This document shows positions 16,098 to 25,259 of a stretch of 64,000 bases of DNA, piece after piece; position 1 is the first letter of the stretch, and every line of letters starts with the position of its first letter. The notes beneath the pieces were generated by a model. The model did not search any database. It saw nothing but the letters and a program-made list of their open reading frames with translations, and was not told where the DNA came from. This DNA comes from Roseicella aerolata (GTDB taxonomy: Bacteria > Pseudomonadota > Alphaproteobacteria > Acetobacterales > Acetobacteraceae). The DNA is taken from contig NZ_JAJAQI010000032.1 of the NCBI RefSeq assembly GCF_020523605.1, positions 1 through 64,000 on the forward strand, read 5' to 3'. The position numbers and the translations under genes are program-made.

Positions 16098-17486
16098 TCA
16101 ATCCCGGAAGGCGCGCCGTGCCGCGTTGCGGATCGGCGTCCAGAGATAGCTCAGCGGCGTCCGCTTCTCCCCCAGTACGTAGAGCTCCACCGGCATGCCG
16201 GCGAAGAGCCGCAGCTCGGGGAAGCGCGCCAGCGTCTCCGGCTCCAGCTCCGCCCGCACCGCGTAGTAGTTGTTGCCGTTCTGCATGGTCACGATGTCGG
16301 GGGAGACATGGATGATCCGCCCCGGCAGCACCGGCAGCTCCCGCATCCGGTAGGCCGAGAGGCGCAGATTGGCCCGCTGGCCGACCGCCACCTGCTCGAT
16401 GTCGGATGGCAGGATATGCCCCTCGACGATCAGCCGGTCCTCGGCCGGCACCAGATCCATGATCGGCTGGCCGGCGGCGATGCTGCTGCCGGGCGTGAAC
16501 ATCTGGATGTTGATGACCCGGCCGGCCTCCGGCGCCACCACCTCCCGCCGCGCCAGGATGTCCTGCGCCGCCCGCAGCTGCTGCGCCGCGCTGGCGACCG
16601 CCGCCTCGGTGGTCTGCAGGTCGGTGGCGATCTCGGCGAGCCGGGTCAGGCGGAGGGTCGCGAGCTGCTTCTCGCCCTGCGTCACCGCCTCTCGGTACTG
16701 CGCCGCCTGGGCCGATGCCGCGCCGGCCGTGGCGGCGAAGCTTGCCTCCTGCCGTTGCAACTCGAGCACGGTGAAGCGGGAGGCATAGCCCTGCACGAGC
16801 AGCCGGTTCAGCCCGGCGATCTGCTCGCGCGCCGAGCGCAGCTGCCGCTCCGCCCCCTCCTTCTGGGCAAGGGCGCCCGCCATCTGCTCCTGGAACTGGT
16901 TGACCTGCCGCTCCTGCACCGCGACCTGGCCATCGTGGTTTGCCCAGCGCGCGGCGAACAGCGCCCGCTCGGCCTCGAGGAAGACCCTGATCGCCGGATC
17001 GGCGGCGGCGGCCTTCGCCAGGTCGGCGGGGAAGTCCAGGCTGCGCCGGTCCTCCTGCTCCGCCCGCAGCCGGGCGATGCGGGCGCGGCCGCTCCAGAAG
17101 GCCGCCTTGGCCAGATCGGCCGCGGATTCGGCCTGGGTCACGTCGAGCTGCGCAAGCGGCTGGCCGGCAGCGACCAGGCTGCCCTCCTTCACCTCCAGCC
17201 GGCGCAGGATGCCCGGCTCCAGCAGCGTCACCGTCTTGCGCTTGCCCTCGGGGATGAGCTGCCCCTGGCCCAGCACCGCCCGCTCCATGGTGGTCAGCGT
17301 CGCCCAGCCACCGAGCGGCAGCAGGGTGAGGGCCAGCACCAGCAGGGCGCGGCGGGTCAGCCGCGCGACCGGCGGGGTGCGGATGGCGGCCTCCAGCTGC
17401 GCCTCCAGCGAGGGGCGGGGGAGCGGAGAGGGAAGCGGGATCGCTCCGGCGCGCCCGCCCTCGGCGCGTTCAATGAGCTGCTGCAA
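16098..17486 (-). CDS. HlyD-family type I secretion membrane fusion protein
   Basis: A 462-residue periplasmic adaptor. It has a short cytoplasmic N-terminus, one membrane segment (LLVLALTLLPLGGWATL), a lipoyl-like half (VTLLEPGILRRLEVKEGSLV), a long alpha-hairpin rich in Ala/Gln, the second lipoyl half, and a C-terminal PGRIIHVSPDIVTMQ barrel region. It links an inner-membrane ABC exporter to an outer-membrane TolC-type channel. The start is TTG at 17486, preceded by AGGAG (17498-17494) at seven bases spacing; both lie inside the end of the upstream ABC gene, so translation is coupled. No TolC homologue is in the window. The substrate is unknown; see the neighbouring ABC genes. Confidence 0.9.
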   Translation of the reverse strand: MQQLIERAEGGRAGAIPLPSPLPRPSLEAQLEAAIRTPPVARLTRRALLVLALTLLPLGGWATLTTMERAVLGQGQLIPEGKRKTVTLLEPGILRRLEVKEGSLVAAGQPLAQLDVTQAESAADLAKAAFWSGRARIARLRAEQEDRRSLDFPADLAKAAAADPAIRVFLEAERALFAARWANHDGQVAVQERQVNQFQEQMAGALAQKEGAERQLRSAREQIAGLNRLLVQGYASRFTVLELQRQEASFAATAGAASAQAAQYREAVTQGEKQLATLRLTRLAEIATDLQTTEAAVASAAQQLRAAQDILARREVVAPEAGRVINIQMFTPGSSIAAGQPIMDLVPAEDRLIVEGHILPSDIEQVAVGQRANLRLSAYRMRELPVLPGRIIHVSPDIVTMQNGNNYYAVRAELEPETLARFPELRLFAGMPVELYVLGEKRTPLSYLWTPIRNAARRAFRD

Positions 17487-19167
17487 AGCCGGTCTCCTGC
17501 ATGGCGGCTTCGGGGCGCAGGCGCTGCACCTCCCACGCACCGCCGGGGCCGAGGATCAGGCGGGTGTCGGCGACATCCGCCCAGGTCTGGGGCTCATGGG
17601 TCACCACCAGCACCACGCCGCCGCGGGCGCAAGTCCGCTCCACCGCCGCCCGCATGGCGCCGCGGGCGGCGCCGTCGAGGCCGACCTCCGGCTCGTCCAG
17701 CACCAGCAGGGCCGGCTCCCCGAACAGCGCCCGTGCCAGCCCGACCAGGCGGCGCTGCCCGGCCGAGAGGCCGGCGGTCTGTCCGGCCGGCGTCTGGTAG
17801 CCGAGCGGCAGGTGGCCGATCATGGCATGCGCGCCGGCCGCCCGCGCCGCGGCCACCACCGCCTCCGGCGCAGCGCCCGGCCCGCGGCCGATATTGGCGA
17901 AGACATCCATCTCCAGCAGCTGCACGTCCTGCGGCAGGTAGCCGATGCGCCCGCCGAATTCCTCCCGGTCGCAGCGGTGGCTGTCCTGGCCGTCCAGCAG
18001 CACCCGCCCCGCGCCCGGCTCCAGCAGGCCGAGGGTGAGGCGCAGCAGGGTGCTCTTGCCGACACCGTTCGGGCCCTGGACGGTGCAGACCGTGCCGGGC
18101 GGCAGGTGCAGGTGGATGCCGCCGATGATGGGCGCCGGCCGGCCCGGCGGGTGGAAGCGGAGGCCGTCCAGCAACAGCCCGGCCGGGGCCGAGGGGTCGC
18201 GCGGCAGCACCGCCGGCGCCGCCTCCTGCCGCATCACCGCCCGCAGCCGCTGCCAGGCGGCCACGCCGCCCGCCCAGCCCTCCCAGGACTTCATGAGGTG
18301 GGAGAAGGGCTGCAGCGCATTGGAGGTGAGGAAATAGACGATGATCAGCATGCCGGCCGTGGCCGAGCCTTCGAAGAGCAGCAGGGCGACATAGAGGAAG
18401 GCGCCCATCTGGATCAGCTCGGCGGCCAGCGCCTCGATGCCGTGCAGCGCCTGGGCACGGCGATGCGTCGCCTCCTCCGCCGCCAGCGCCGCGCCGTAGC
18501 GGTGCTGCCAGCGCGCGAGGGTGGCCGGAACGAGGCCGAGGCCGCGCACCAGGTCCGGATGCGAGAGCTGCCCGGAGAGCTCGGTCGCCGTCTCCGCCAT
18601 GGCGCTGGCGCTCGCCTGCAGCGACCCGCGGGTGATGCGGTGCATCAGCAGCCCGAGCGCGGCGACCAGCACCGCGCCGCCGAGCCCGATGAGGCCGAGG
18701 CCGGTATCGAGGCCGAACATCAGCAGGATGGCGATGACGGCGCCGATCAGCTCCAGGAACAGCACGGCGGCGCGGCTGGCGAAGAGCGACTGGACCCTGG
18801 CGATTTCGCGCAGCATGGCGGCGCCCTGCGCCGTGTCGGTGCGCACCGCGTTGCGCACCGCGGCCTGCAGCGCCTCCGCCCTGAGGGTCAGCCCCAGCCG
18901 CTCCGCGATGGCGCCGAGCATGGCGCCGCGCAGATGGCCATACCAGCCGGAGAGGATGGTCAGCAGGCCGAAGAGCAGGGCGAAGCCGATCGCGGTCGCG
19001 GCGTTCCCCGTGTCCAGCACGCCGTCGCTGATATGCTTCATGACCAGCAGGAAGGCCAGGAAGGCAAGCTGGCTCGCGGCGGTCAGCAGGATGAGGGTGG
19101 CGATGAAGGCCGGCGTCACGCCGACATCGCGCAGCCGGAGCCCGGCCGGGCGCAGGGCGGCGCTCAT
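17470..19167 (-). CDS. Type I secretion ABC transporter permease/ATPase, second subunit
   Basis: A 565-residue fusion of a six-helix membrane domain (about residues 15-290) and an ATPase domain. Walker A is GPNGVGKST, the signature reads LSAGQ instead of LSGGQ, Walker B is LLVLDEPEVGLD, and the H-loop is VVTHE. There is no N-terminal C39 peptidase domain. Its start overlaps the stop of the preceding ABC gene (ATGA at 19164-19167) and its end contains the TTG start of the HlyD gene. The two adjacent ABC subunits probably form a heterodimer driving export through the HlyD adaptor. Family placement (PrtD/type I secretion) is firm; the cargo is not known. Confidence 0.9.
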   Translation of the reverse strand: MSAALRPAGLRLRDVGVTPAFIATLILLTAASQLAFLAFLLVMKHISDGVLDTGNAATAIGFALLFGLLTILSGWYGHLRGAMLGAIAERLGLTLRAEALQAAVRNAVRTDTAQGAAMLREIARVQSLFASRAAVLFLELIGAVIAILLMFGLDTGLGLIGLGGAVLVAALGLLMHRITRGSLQASASAMAETATELSGQLSHPDLVRGLGLVPATLARWQHRYGAALAAEEATHRRAQALHGIEALAAELIQMGAFLYVALLLFEGSATAGMLIIVYFLTSNALQPFSHLMKSWEGWAGGVAAWQRLRAVMRQEAAPAVLPRDPSAPAGLLLDGLRFHPPGRPAPIIGGIHLHLPPGTVCTVQGPNGVGKSTLLRLTLGLLEPGAGRVLLDGQDSHRCDREEFGGRIGYLPQDVQLLEMDVFANIGRGPGAAPEAVVAAARAAGAHAMIGHLPLGYQTPAGQTAGLSAGQRRLVGLARALFGEPALLVLDEPEVGLDGAARGAMRAAVERTCARGGVVLVVTHEPQTWADVADTRLILGPGGAWEVQRLRPEAAMQETGFAAAH

Positions 19168-20894
19168 CGCGCCACCATCGCCGGGCGGCGTGCCCGCTGT
19201 CCCTGTCCCCGGCCCTCCAGCAGGGGCTGCTCCTCGCCCGCCGGCACCAGCGCGCCGCGGCGGATCGCCAGCACGCGGTCGGCGACCGCGAGCAGGTTCG
19301 GACGGTGGGTGGTGAAGACCACCGCCGTGCCCTCTGCCCTGAGGCGCCGCAGCAGGCGCGCGACCTCCGCCTCGCCCTCGGCATCCAGCGAGCCCGCCAG
19401 CTCGTCCAGCAGCAGCAGGCGCGGCCGGCCGTAGAGCGCGCGGGCGAGGGCGATCCGGTGGCGCTGGCCCATGGAGAGCTGGTAGCCGCCGGTCAGCGGC
19501 GTCGAATAGCCCAGCGGCAGGCCGATGATCGTGGCATGCGCCCCGGCGCGCCGCGCCGCCTCCATCACCTCGGCCATGTCCGGTTCCTCCAGCCGGGCGA
19601 TCGCCTCGGCGACCGTGGCGCGGGAGAGCAGGGCATCCTGCGGCAGGTAGCCGACATGCCGCGCCAGCTCCCGCCGGTCCCACTGGCTCGTCGCGTGGCC
19701 GTCCAGATAGGCGCCGCCGCCGCCCGGGCGCAGGATGCCCATCAGCAGCCGCAGCAGCGTGCTCTTGCCGCTGCCGGAGGGGCCGACGATCGCGACGATC
19801 TCGCCCGCCCCGACCGTCAGGTCGAGGTTGCGGAACAGGGCCGGCTGCGGGCCGCGGAAGCCGAAGCCCAGGTGCTCGGCGGTCAGCCGCACGGCCGGGC
19901 GCGGGAAGGCGATGCCCTCCGGGATCGCGGCCGTCGCCCGCACCATGGCACGCAGCCGCCGCCAGGCATCGACGCCCTCGGTCAGGCTGCGCAGATGCAT
20001 CCCCAGGCCCATGAAGGGGCCGACCACCATGCCGATCAGCAGGATGGAGCCGGCGAAGGCGGTGTTGACGTTCTGGCCGCTCAGCATCAGCGCGGCCATG
20101 GTGAAGATGATGCCGCCGCGCAGCAGGCCGGCCAGCATCTCCAGCAGGGTGCGCAGCCGCTCCGCCCGGCGCTCGCTTTCCCAGGCCTCGGCCGAACCCT
20201 CCGCCGCCGCCTCGACCCAGTGCCGCACCAGGCGCGGCAGCATGCCCATGGCCAGCACCGCCTCGCCCGAGCGCATCGCATCCGCCGCCATGCCGAAGGC
20301 CCGCGTGCGGGAAGCGAAGGCGACCGCCGCGGCGCGCTGCGCGGCGCGGGCCATCAGCAGGCTCACCACCGCGCCCAGCACGCAGAAGATCAGGCTCATG
20401 ACGAAGGCCGCCCAGTGCAGGGCGAGGATCAGCGCCAGCAGCACCGGCGCGGTGACGAGGCCGAGCGCGACATGCGGCAGGTCGCCCGAGAGCGCCCGGC
20501 GCATGGATTCGATCGCCTCCAGCGCCTCGCTGGAGAGCACTTCCGCCCGTCCGGCGCGCTGCGCGGTGCAGAGCACGGCCGGCACGGCCAGCCGCTCCGC
20601 AACGTAGCGGGAGACGGTGGCGACCGCCCGCTCCTGCAGGTTCCGCAGCGCGGTGACGGCGGCCAGCGCCATCAGCCAGAAGATCCCGGCCGCGAACAGC
20701 GTGTCGGCGCTGAGCGTCACCGGCAGCAGGCTGAACAGGCCGGTCTTGTTGATGATGATCGCGTAGGCGATCAGCAGGCTGACCAGGCCGAGGCCGAGCA
20801 TGAGCGCCATCCAGCCGCCGACAACGCGCAGCGTGTCCTCGATGGCGCCGCGCAGCAGCGCATCCGCCGAGCCGGGAGGGGAGGGGCTGGCCAT
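19164..20894 (-). CDS. Type I secretion ABC transporter permease/ATPase, first subunit
   Basis: A 576-residue membrane-plus-ATPase protein. Membrane helices occupy about residues 20-310 (for example MALMLGLGLVSLLIAYAIII). The ATPase domain has Walker A GPSGSGKST, signature LSMGQ, Walker B LLLLDELAGSLD (DELA replaces the usual DEPT) and H-loop FTTH. The degenerate signature and Walker B suggest this subunit and the next have unequal ATPase sites, as in many heterodimeric exporters. The ATG at 20894 lies five bases after the stop of the coiled-coil gene and matches the start of the conserved region; the open frame further upstream is an artefact of high GC. Confidence 0.9.
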   Translation of the reverse strand: MASPSPPGSADALLRGAIEDTLRVVGGWMALMLGLGLVSLLIAYAIIINKTGLFSLLPVTLSADTLFAAGIFWLMALAAVTALRNLQERAVATVSRYVAERLAVPAVLCTAQRAGRAEVLSSEALEAIESMRRALSGDLPHVALGLVTAPVLLALILALHWAAFVMSLIFCVLGAVVSLLMARAAQRAAAVAFASRTRAFGMAADAMRSGEAVLAMGMLPRLVRHWVEAAAEGSAEAWESERRAERLRTLLEMLAGLLRGGIIFTMAALMLSGQNVNTAFAGSILLIGMVVGPFMGLGMHLRSLTEGVDAWRRLRAMVRATAAIPEGIAFPRPAVRLTAEHLGFGFRGPQPALFRNLDLTVGAGEIVAIVGPSGSGKSTLLRLLMGILRPGGGGAYLDGHATSQWDRRELARHVGYLPQDALLSRATVAEAIARLEEPDMAEVMEAARRAGAHATIIGLPLGYSTPLTGGYQLSMGQRHRIALARALYGRPRLLLLDELAGSLDAEGEAEVARLLRRLRAEGTAVVFTTHRPNLLAVADRVLAIRRGALVPAGEEQPLLEGRGQGQRARRPAMVAR

Positions 20895-20899
20895 GCGGC

Positions 20900-21610
20900 T
20901 CAGGCCAGGGCGCGGAGGAGGGCGGCCGCCAGGGCGCCGGCCGAGAGGCTGGCGAGCAGGGCATAGAGCACGGCCTGCCAGGGATCGATCCCGCCGCGGG
21001 CCGGCGCCTGCGGCGGCGCGGCCAGTTCCGCGAGCCGGGCATCCAGGCGGGCCAGCCAGAGCTCCATATGGGCGACCCGCGCCTGCAGCTCCTCGCCGGC
21101 CTGCCCGGCATCGGGGTGCGATGGCTGGCCGGCGCGCTCGCGCAGCGCCACCAGCTCGCGCTTCAGCTCGCGCTGCTCGGCGATCACGCCCTCCACCATG
21201 CGCTGCAGCGCGCTGCCGGCGGGCGGCTCCTCCCGCCGGGGCAGGCGGGCGGCGATCTGGAACTCCCGGCCATCGGCGCCGAGGGCGACCACCGCCACAT
21301 CCTGCATGCGGTCGCGGCATTCGGCGCGGACCGGCAGCTCGAAGGCGTGGCAGCCATCGCCGATGCCGGCCTTGGCGAGGTCCGGCCGCGCGCCATCGGC
21401 GATCGTCTCCGCCAGGGTCTCGCCGGCGAGGCGCAGCAGGACCCGGACCCGATGCGCCGGATGGCCGAAATCCCAGGCCCAGCCATAGAGCCGGTCGGGT
21501 GTCGCATTGTCGATCACGCCGCGGACGTCGGAGGGGAGGCCCGTCGCGGCGGGCGCCTCGGTCACGCGCCCGGCCTCCGGCATCGGGGCATCCGGCTTCA
21601 GCATCATCAT
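20900..21610 (-). CDS. Coiled-coil membrane protein with GWAWD-type beta domain
   Basis: A 236-residue protein of unknown function that heads the exporter gene set. Residues about 25-105 form a small beta-rich domain: VRGVIDNATPDRLYGWAWD, RPDLAKAGIGDG and HAFELPV. This pattern recurs in glycosyltransferase-linked proteins of this bacterial group, and a related one (LRGWLRDP...RPDL...GFALHLP) is found in the GT2 protein of the same run. A helical coiled-coil stretch follows (about 130-205), then one C-terminal membrane helix (AVLYALLASLSAGALAAALL). ATG 21610 is the most likely of three consecutive Met codons. It may tether cargo or glycosyltransferases to the exporter; that is inference. Confidence 0.65.
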   Translation of the reverse strand: MMMLKPDAPMPEAGRVTEAPAATGLPSDVRGVIDNATPDRLYGWAWDFGHPAHRVRVLLRLAGETLAETIADGARPDLAKAGIGDGCHAFELPVRAECRDRMQDVAVVALGADGREFQIAARLPRREEPPAGSALQRMVEGVIAEQRELKRELVALRERAGQPSHPDAGQAGEELQARVAHMELWLARLDARLAELAAPPQAPARGGIDPWQAVLYALLASLSAGALAAALLRALA

Positions 21611-21722
21611 GGGGTGGGAGTCCCTGGCTGCGGCGGCTGGGTCACGCGGCCCGCGCATCCTGCGCGGCGCGGCCCCGCCGGGGAGCATCGAACTGCAATG
21701 AAGTTATTTTGCTGGAATGCAT

Positions 21723-22979
21723 TCAGGCGGCGCGGGCCATGCGCTGGCGCCCCAGGATCTCGCGGTAGAGGGCGTGGTGGTGCGCCGCCGCCTCGCCGAT
21801 GGTCACCGGCGGCCGGATGCCGGCCACCAGCCGCTCCCACAGCCCCTCGGTCTCGATGGCCCGGCGCATGACGCGCGCGAGGCCGGCCGGGTCGGCAACC
21901 GGGGCATGCAGCCCGTCGACGCCGTCCCGCACCATCTCCGCCATGCCGCCGAGATCGCCGCAGATGACGGGGCGGCGGTGCAGGAAGGCTTCCTGGATCA
22001 CCAGCGGGGCATTCTCCCACCAGATGGAGGGCAGCACGACCCAATCGACCTGGGCCATCAGCCCGGGAAGCTCCGCCGCGCCATAGGGGCCGCGGTGCCG
22101 GGCCTCGGGCGCGGCGGCGAGGCCGGCGGTGAAGCCTTCCATGAATTTCTCGGACTGGTAGGCGGCGCCGCCATGCAGCGTGAGGGCATGCCCCACCCCG
22201 GCCTCCGACAGCCGGCGCGAGGCCTCGAGCAGTACGAGGCCGCCCTTGAAGCGGTTCACATGGCCAAAGAAGCCGAAGCGGTCGCGCCGGCCATCCGGCG
22301 CGGCGCGGTGCGGCGTGGGCGCCGCGGCGGCGATGCCGTTGCGCATGACCAGGATCTTCCGCGCCGGCCAGCCGGCGGCGATGTAGCGGTCGCGGGCGAA
22401 TTCACTCGGCGTCAGGATGCGGTCGCATTCGCCGAGGACGTCGCGCATCTCCAACTCGCGCATCACGAAATCGGCGCCCGGCCGGCCGGGGAAGCAGGCC
22501 TGGCAGCGGTCGAGCGAGGGGCCGGGGCAGAGCCGGCCATCCGTCGTCAGCAGCTGGCCTTCCTGCGGGCAGAGCGGGAAGAAGTCGTGCGCGGTGAAGA
22601 CCAGCTTCGCCCGCGGCGCGGCGCGGCGGATCATGTCCACCGTCTCCACGCCGAATTGCAGGAGGTGGTGGATATGCACCACCTCCGGCCGCAATTGCCC
22701 GATCACCGGGGCGAGCGATGCAAGCCCATAGGTGTCGGGCTGCGCCAGGCCGAAGCGGTCGAAATGGCCAAGCCAGACCAGCGCCTCGTCCGGCGCGTCG
22801 CCGATGCCCTGCAGCAGCGTGCCGGGGCGGAGTTCGCGATGCGCGCCGGTGACGGCGGCGAGGAAGAGGCCCTCCACCCCATGCTGCTCGCGCAGCGCCC
22901 GGAACAGGCCCCGGGCAAAGACCTCGGTGCCGCCGGGCTGCAGGCCGGGATGGTTGTGGCAGAGGAAGAGAACGCGCAT
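21723..22979 (-). CDS. Glycosyltransferase family 4 (GT-B)
   Basis: A 418-residue retaining-type GT-B glycosyltransferase. The N-terminal Rossmann half has FLCHNHPGLQPGGTEVFARG and VVHIHHLLQFG. The C-terminal half has FGFFGHVNRFKGG and a donor-binding segment, LPSIWWENAPLVIQEAFLHR, whose ENAP...QEA corresponds to the EX7E motif. It transfers an activated sugar to a lipid- or protein-linked acceptor; donor and acceptor cannot be told. The ATG overlaps the stop of the GT2 gene (22979), so both enzymes are probably made together. A cluster of Cys near 245 (CPQEGQ...CPGPSLDRCQACF) is seen in a subset of GT4 enzymes and may bind metal. Confidence 0.88.
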   Translation of the reverse strand: MRVLFLCHNHPGLQPGGTEVFARGLFRALREQHGVEGLFLAAVTGAHRELRPGTLLQGIGDAPDEALVWLGHFDRFGLAQPDTYGLASLAPVIGQLRPEVVHIHHLLQFGVETVDMIRRAAPRAKLVFTAHDFFPLCPQEGQLLTTDGRLCPGPSLDRCQACFPGRPGADFVMRELEMRDVLGECDRILTPSEFARDRYIAAGWPARKILVMRNGIAAAAPTPHRAAPDGRRDRFGFFGHVNRFKGGLVLLEASRRLSEAGVGHALTLHGGAAYQSEKFMEGFTAGLAAAPEARHRGPYGAAELPGLMAQVDWVVLPSIWWENAPLVIQEAFLHRRPVICGDLGGMAEMVRDGVDGLHAPVADPAGLARVMRRAIETEGLWERLVAGIRPPVTIGEAAAHHHALYREILGRQRMARAA

Positions 22980-25192
22980 CAGCGGCCTCCCGCGCCGGCA
23001 TGCCGGGCCATCAGCGCCGCGATGTCGGGCGCCCAGCGGCGATGGTGCAGGCCGCGGTTGTAGGTGGCGGCCAGGCTTTTCGCATAGCCGCCATGGTCGC
23101 GGATCGACTGCCGCTCGAAGTGGAAGAGCTCGGCGGTCGGGACATAGCCGATCTCGCCGCCATCGGCGCGGAGCCGGAGGCAGAGGTCGGAATCCTCGTA
23201 ATCGCCGATGACGTAGTCGGTGCTGATGCCGCCCACCGCGCGCCAGGCCTCGGCGCGGACACAGAAGGCGGCGCCGGTGATGCCGGGCACGCGGCGGGCG
23301 ACCTGCGCCGCCGGGAAGTGGCGCGGATGGCCCTTGAAGTAGTGGTCGTTGAACCACTCCGCCTCGCCCGGCATCTGCAGGAAGTAGAGCCCGGCATGCT
23401 GCAGCGAGCCGTCCTCGAAGAGCAGCTTCGGGCCGACCGCGGCGAGCTTCGGCTGACGCCGCAGCGCGGTCAGCATCGGCTTCAGCCAGCCGCGCGCCGC
23501 TGGCACCACATCCGAGTTCAGCAGCAGCAGCACCGGCGCGCGGGCCTCGGCGGCGCCGGCATGGCAGGCGGCGCCGTAGCCGTAATTGCGCGGCTGGATC
23601 ACCAGGGTGAGCGGCAGGTCGTGCAGCCGGTGCAGGCCGCGCAGCAGGTGCTCCACCTCGTCGCGCTGCTCCGGGCTGTCCAGCACATAGATCAGCTCGA
23701 CCTCGCGCAGGCCGGGGTCGCGGGCGAAGGCGCCAAGCTGGGTGCGCAGGAAGCGCAGGTTGCGGTAGAGCGGCACGATGACGGCGGCGGCCGGGTCGCG
23801 CACCGGCAGGCCCATGCGGATCACCTCCGGCGCGCCGCGGCCGGCCATGACCAGCGCATGCAGCCGCCCGACCGGCGGGGCGATGGCCTCTGCCATCAGC
23901 ACAGGCGTCGCATGCGCGGGCGCGATGGCGGAGAGGATCGCCTCCCGCGCCGCCTGTGGGTGCAGGAGTCCCGGCGGGGCCGTCAGCGTGACCTGTTCCC
24001 CGGTGGTGAGGCCGAGGCGGAGGCGCCATTGCGCGGCGGGGTGTGGCGCGCCTTCCGGCAGGTGCAGGGCGAAGCCGGCGCGGGCATCGGCGCCGCCATG
24101 CGGGGCGCCGGCATACTCCTTCACCAGGTCCGGCCGTGGGAAGCGCAGCAGCGCGGCCTGCGGCAGCCGCTGCTCGCCATAGGGGCTGCAGAGGGTGAGG
24201 CTGGCAATGAGGCCGAGCGGGTCGCGCAGCCAGCCGCGCAGGAAGAGCCCGCCGGCATGGTCCGGCACGGCTAGGTCCAGCCCGGCGCCGAAGGGCTCGC
24301 CGGGCGCCGCGTGCTGGCGGATGCGGGCCGGCGGCGCCAGCAATTGCTGGTCCCGCAGCAGGCGTCCCATGGCCGGCTCCGCCGGGGCGCGGCGGAGCAG
24401 CTCGGCCTGGGCCGCGGCGTGCAGGGCGCGGGCGCGCGCATCCCTGCCACGCGCGAGCTGGACGAGGCCCGGCAGGCGGGCCCTGACCGCGGGCAGCAGC
24501 ACCAGCGCCTCGCCCTGGGGCGGGACCAGCCAGGCCTCCGACGCCCCCGTCTCCGGCAGGATGGCGGTTTCGCCCGCCAGCGCGACGCGCCGGAGGCGGC
24601 GCGGCCCGAGCAGGAGATGCGGCCCGGCCGGGAGGCCCGGGGGCAGGGACCAGAGCAGCGCCTCCGGCCCGCATCGCGCGGCGGGCTCGGCCGGTCGCGC
24701 GGCGGCGCGGGCGGCGGCGGCGGCCAGCCTTCCGCAGGCGGCGGCCAGCGCCGGATCCTCGCCGGCGCGGAAGATGCCGAGCGCCTTGCCGGCGATGAAG
24801 CGCAGCAGGGCCAGCAGCGGCCCGGGCTCGGCGGTGCCGAGCAGCGCGACGGCATCCGCCGTCTCCCGCAGCCCGACCGCATGATGTCCGCGGTCGGGGC
24901 CCAGGAGCGTCAGATCGGCCCCGGGCGCCAGGCCCGGCTGGGCGCGCGCCAGCAGGAGATGCAGCCGCTCCTCGCCGACCGTCAGGCCCTGCCAGGAGAG
25001 TGGCGGGCGCAGCGCACCGGCGGGGCCGTGCAGCACCGCCTCGGCTGGGCGCGCGAGGCCGGGCACCTCGGGCATGGCCAGCAGCACCAGGCCCGGCGAG
25101 AGGGGCAGCATCCCGGCCATGGGCTGCGCCGCGGCTGCCAGGGATGCCGCCGGCAGCCTGTCCGCCGCGCCGAGAAGGAGACCCGCCGTCAT
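22979..25192 (-). CDS. Large GT2 glycosyltransferase with N-terminal accessory region
   Basis: A 737-residue protein. Residues 1 to about 290 are Ala/Leu/Pro-rich with no motif I can name. About 305-410 is a beta-rich domain (LRGWLRDPLG, RPDLVKEY, ARAGFALHLPEG) related in pattern to the one in the coiled-coil gene at 20900-21610. A GT-A family 2 domain follows: AAVIVPLYRNLRFL, the LLNSDVV metal-binding motif, GAAFCVRAEAW, and GDYEDSDLCLRLR with the catalytic acidic residues. It probably adds sugars to a cell-surface glycan or to an exported protein. It starts 67 bases downstream of the epimerase stop and overlaps the GT4 gene by the ATGA arrangement. Confidence 0.85.
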   Translation of the reverse strand: MTAGLLLGAADRLPAASLAAAAQPMAGMLPLSPGLVLLAMPEVPGLARPAEAVLHGPAGALRPPLSWQGLTVGEERLHLLLARAQPGLAPGADLTLLGPDRGHHAVGLRETADAVALLGTAEPGPLLALLRFIAGKALGIFRAGEDPALAAACGRLAAAAARAAARPAEPAARCGPEALLWSLPPGLPAGPHLLLGPRRLRRVALAGETAILPETGASEAWLVPPQGEALVLLPAVRARLPGLVQLARGRDARARALHAAAQAELLRRAPAEPAMGRLLRDQQLLAPPARIRQHAAPGEPFGAGLDLAVPDHAGGLFLRGWLRDPLGLIASLTLCSPYGEQRLPQAALLRFPRPDLVKEYAGAPHGGADARAGFALHLPEGAPHPAAQWRLRLGLTTGEQVTLTAPPGLLHPQAAREAILSAIAPAHATPVLMAEAIAPPVGRLHALVMAGRGAPEVIRMGLPVRDPAAAVIVPLYRNLRFLRTQLGAFARDPGLREVELIYVLDSPEQRDEVEHLLRGLHRLHDLPLTLVIQPRNYGYGAACHAGAAEARAPVLLLLNSDVVPAARGWLKPMLTALRRQPKLAAVGPKLLFEDGSLQHAGLYFLQMPGEAEWFNDHYFKGHPRHFPAAQVARRVPGITGAAFCVRAEAWRAVGGISTDYVIGDYEDSDLCLRLRADGGEIGYVPTAELFHFERQSIRDHGGYAKSLAATYNRGLHHRRWAPDIAALMARHAGAGGR

Positions 25193-25259
25193 ACGGATCA
25201 GCTAGGCGGCAGTCCTTGCCAGTCTCTGGATGGGCTGAACCGATCGCGAGGCGGGAGGG

